Source of the DNA: an uncultured Coriobacteriaceae bacterium
Lineage (GTDB): Bacteria; Actinomycetota; Coriobacteriia; Coriobacteriales; Atopobiaceae
Direction of reading: 5' to 3'
Assembly: GCA_902766805.1 (NCBI GenBank)
Contig: CACXFF010000108.1
Location: 1 to 6,863, forward strand
DNA: 6,863 nucleotides
Program-made: the position numbers and the translations under genes
In this document: piece after piece, positions 5,220 through 6,863 of the stretch
Layout of the letters: each line of letters starts with the position of its first letter
How positions within the stretch are numbered: position 1 is the stretch's first letter
Notes under the pieces: model-generated
What the model was told of the DNA's origin: nothing
What the model saw: the letters and a program-made list of their open reading frames with translations, nothing else
Databases searched by the model: none

Positions 5220-6332
5220 ATGGCGCAGACGGACGAACGCGATGCGGCGCGAGGCTGGACGTGGACCGACGGCGTGGGCCCCGGCGTGCCCGCGAACCTC
5301 GCTGCGGTGGCGGGCGTGCAGGTGCTGATCGCCGCGATCGCCCTGTGGCTGGACGGGATGGGCTGCACCGAGCCCACGCTGGTCATCGTGATGGTGCTGG
5401 GCGTGCTGGTGACGGCCGTGCTCACCAACGGCCTGGCCTACGACGTGATCGCCACCATCCTCACCGTGCTGAGCTTCAACTATTTCCTGGTGCAGCCGCG
5501 CTTCACGCTGCGGGCCTGGGGGCCGTCCTACCCCGAGGTGTTCAGCGCGATGGTGGTGGTGGCGCTGTTGGCCAGCTACCTCGTGGCACAGCTGCGTGCC
5601 AACGCCCGTGCCTCTACCCAAGCGCAGTTGCAGGCCCAACGCGAGCAGCTGCGTGCCGACCTGCTGCGTTCGGTGAGCCACGACCTGCGCACGCCGCTCA
5701 CCTCGATCTATGGCACGGCCGACGTGCTGCTGGAGGAGGGCGTGGACCTGCCCGACGCCACGCGGCGCAAGATGCTGGCGGACATCCGCGACGACGCCTC
5801 GTGGCTGTCGGCCACGGTGGAGAACCTCCTGGCGGTCACGCGGTTGGAAAACGCCGAGGTACAGCTCACCATCACGCCCGAGCTGGCGGACGACCTGGTG
5901 GAGGACGCCCTGCGTCACGCGCGCACGGGCGAGGGGCACCGGGTCGAGGTGCAGATGAGCGACCAGCCGCTGCTGGTGAACGTGGACGCGCGCCTGGTGG
6001 TGCAAGCGCTCGTGAACCTCGTGAACAACGCGTGCGACCACACGCCCGCTCCAGGCGTGGTGAGCGTGCGGGCCGAGCCCCGGGGCAATCGCGTGGCGTT
6101 CGTGGTGGCCGACGATGGCCCGGGCATCGCGCCCGAGGACCGCGCGCGCCTCTTCGAGCGCTTCTACACGGCGGGGGAGGGCGCGGCCGACCGGCGTCGG
6201 GGCGTGGGCCTGGGGCTTTCCGTGTGTCTGGCGGTCGCGCGGGCCCATGGCGGCGAGCTCACGCTGGAGGACGTCGAGCCGCACGGCAGCGCCTTCACCC
6301 TGCTGCTGCCCGCCCAAGAGCTGCCGGTCTAG
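5220..6332 (+). CDS. kdpD: Short KdpD-like sensor histidine kinase (DUF4118 + HisKA + HATPase)
   Basis: A 370-residue membrane histidine kinase resembling the C-terminal half of KdpD, the potassium/turgor sensor that phosphorylates KdpE. Residues about 26-123 form the four-helix DUF4118 membrane domain, including LSFNYFLVQPRFTL (84-97), close to LAFDFFFVPPRLSF of E. coli KdpD. A short linker with four Arg (R126, R130, R141, R145) leads to the H-box SHDLRTPL with phospho-acceptor H154. The ATPase domain has N-box NLVNNACDHTP (266-276), G1 DDGPGI (298-303), F-box LFERFY (311-316) and G2 GVGLGLSV (328-335), all intact, so it should be active. Classical KdpD is about 890 residues; missing here are the N-terminal KdpD domain with its Walker-type motif, the USP domain and the GAF domain. 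Start ATG 5220 follows GGGAGAAGGCGGGA; the frame is open further upstream but only over the antisense of kup. Its response regulator gene follows after 81 bases. Confidence 0.92.
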   Translation: MAQTDERDAARGWTWTDGVGPGVPANLAAVAGVQVLIAAIALWLDGMGCTEPTLVIVMVLGVLVTAVLTNGLAYDVIATILTVLSFNYFLVQPRFTLRAWGPSYPEVFSAMVVVALLASYLVAQLRANARASTQAQLQAQREQLRADLLRSVSHDLRTPLTSIYGTADVLLEEGVDLPDATRRKMLADIRDDASWLSATVENLLAVTRLENAEVQLTITPELADDLVEDALRHARTGEGHRVEVQMSDQPLLVNVDARLVVQALVNLVNNACDHTPAPGVVSVRAEPRGNRVAFVVADDGPGIAPEDRARLFERFYTAGEGAADRRRGVGLGLSVCLAVARAHGGELTLEDVEPHGSAFTLLLPAQELPV

Positions 6333-6413
6333 GCCGCAGGGGCCCGAGGTATGGCGCCGCCGCGGTCAAGCGGCTAGACTGTGGCGCACGCAGGCAGAGG
6401 GAAAGGAAGCGCC

Positions 6414-6863
6414 ATGCCGCTGGCCAAGCTCGAAGACCGTCCCGTGACCGTGCTCGTGGTGGAGGACGACGACGCGGTGCGCAACGTGGTGTGCGCGGCC
6501 CTGCAGGCGCATGGCTACGCGTACGGCGAGGCCACCGACGGCACGAGCGCCGTGGCGAGCGTCGCCTCCGCCGCCCCCGACATCATGCTGCTGGACTTGG
6601 GCCTGCCCGACATCGACGGCTGCCGCGTGATCGAGAAGGTGCGCACGTGGTCCACGGTGCCCATCATCGTGCTCTCGGCGCGCGCCGAGGACAGCGACAA
6701 GATAGAGGCGCTCGACGCGGGTGCCGACGACTACCTCACCAAGCCGTTCTCGGTCGGGGAGCTGATGGCCCGCCTACGCACGACCGAGCGCCACCTGAGC
6801 TACCAACAGGCCGGCCAGGCGCCCGAGACCTCGATCTTTGTGAACGGCGACCTGCGCATCGAC
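6414..6863 (+). CDS. kdpE: KdpE-type response regulator (partial, C-terminus beyond window)
   Basis: The first 150 codons of an OmpR/PhoB-class response regulator, cut by the right edge. The receiver domain spans about residues 11-125: acidic pocket VVEDDD (15-20), phospho-acceptor D61 in LLDLGLPDIDG, switch S89 in IIVLSARAEDSDKI (84-97), and K110 in ADDYLTKPFSVGEL. LDLGLPDxDG, VPxIVLSAR, SDKIxALDAGADDYLxKPF and GEL are near-identical to E. coli KdpE, which supports this name over other OmpR-class regulators. The DNA-binding winged helix should follow: the sequence stops at NGDLRID, where it normally begins. Start ATG 6414 has GAAAGGAAG upstream; the ribosome site is strong. The 81-base gap after the kinase gene contains no T-tract terminator, so co-transcription is likely. 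Its targets probably include the kup/kdpD control region. Confidence 0.94.
   Translation, partial: MPLAKLEDRPVTVLVVEDDDAVRNVVCAALQAHGYAYGEATDGTSAVASVASAAPDIMLLDLGLPDIDGCRVIEKVRTWSTVPIIVLSARAEDSDKIEALDAGADDYLTKPFSVGELMARLRTTERHLSYQQAGQAPETSIFVNGDLRID

Noticed and set aside
5151..6317. A 388-codon minus-strand open frame opposite the histidine kinase gene
   Set aside because: It is a His/Arg/Gln-rich shadow of the kinase gene with no recognisable domain. The plus-strand frame has all the kinase boxes.
6333..6413. A separate promoter for kdpE (TAGACT at 6375-6380)
   Set aside because: No -35 box at the right distance and no terminator before it; co-transcription with the kinase gene is simpler.

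Overview
The window is GC-rich bacterial DNA, by eye roughly two thirds G+C with G or C at most third codon positions. Its genes resemble those of high-GC Actinomycetota. My best guess is a gut or oral member of the Coriobacteriia (Eggerthella, Olsenella or Collinsella type), judged from the Kup sequence style and overall composition. That placement is an inference; no rRNA or other marker gene is present.

Layout: four genes lie on the minus strand and two on the plus strand. From left to right these are: (1) the N-terminal 154 codons of an unrecognised small protein with a lysine/proline-rich tail (minus, cut by the left edge); (2) a 351-base gap with an intrinsic terminator enclosed by a long imperfect inverted repeat; (3) a TrmB-type tRNA (guanine-N7) methyltransferase (minus); (4) an aldo/keto reductase of the YdhF type (minus); (5) a Kup potassium uptake permease (minus); (6) a 199-base divergent control region; (7) a short KdpD-like histidine kinase (plus); (8) the receiver half of KdpE (plus, cut by the right edge). 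Each intergenic space on the minus strand holds a convincing intrinsic terminator, so trmB, the reductase gene and kup look like separate transcription units.

The most interesting part is the right half. A KdpD/KdpE-type two-component pair is divergently transcribed from a kup transporter gene, with no kdpFABC pump genes in view. The kinase keeps only the DUF4118 membrane domain and the catalytic core. It lacks the N-terminal KdpD and universal-stress-protein-like domains and the GAF region of classical KdpD. Between the divergent genes is an 8-bp direct repeat (CTTTATGC) at an 11-bp period, close in form to the KdpE operator known from Escherichia coli. It overlaps the -10 region of a kup promoter that has a perfect TTGACA -35 box. 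The inferred circuit is a stripped-down potassium or turgor sensor that controls a Kup permease.

The second notable signal is a family of three 31-bp near-palindromic repeats with arm GTTACCGTAGAGCC and loop GAA. They sit between the stop codon and terminator of the reductase gene, between the stop codon and terminator of kup, and just beyond the kup terminator. They resemble REP-type extragenic palindromes.
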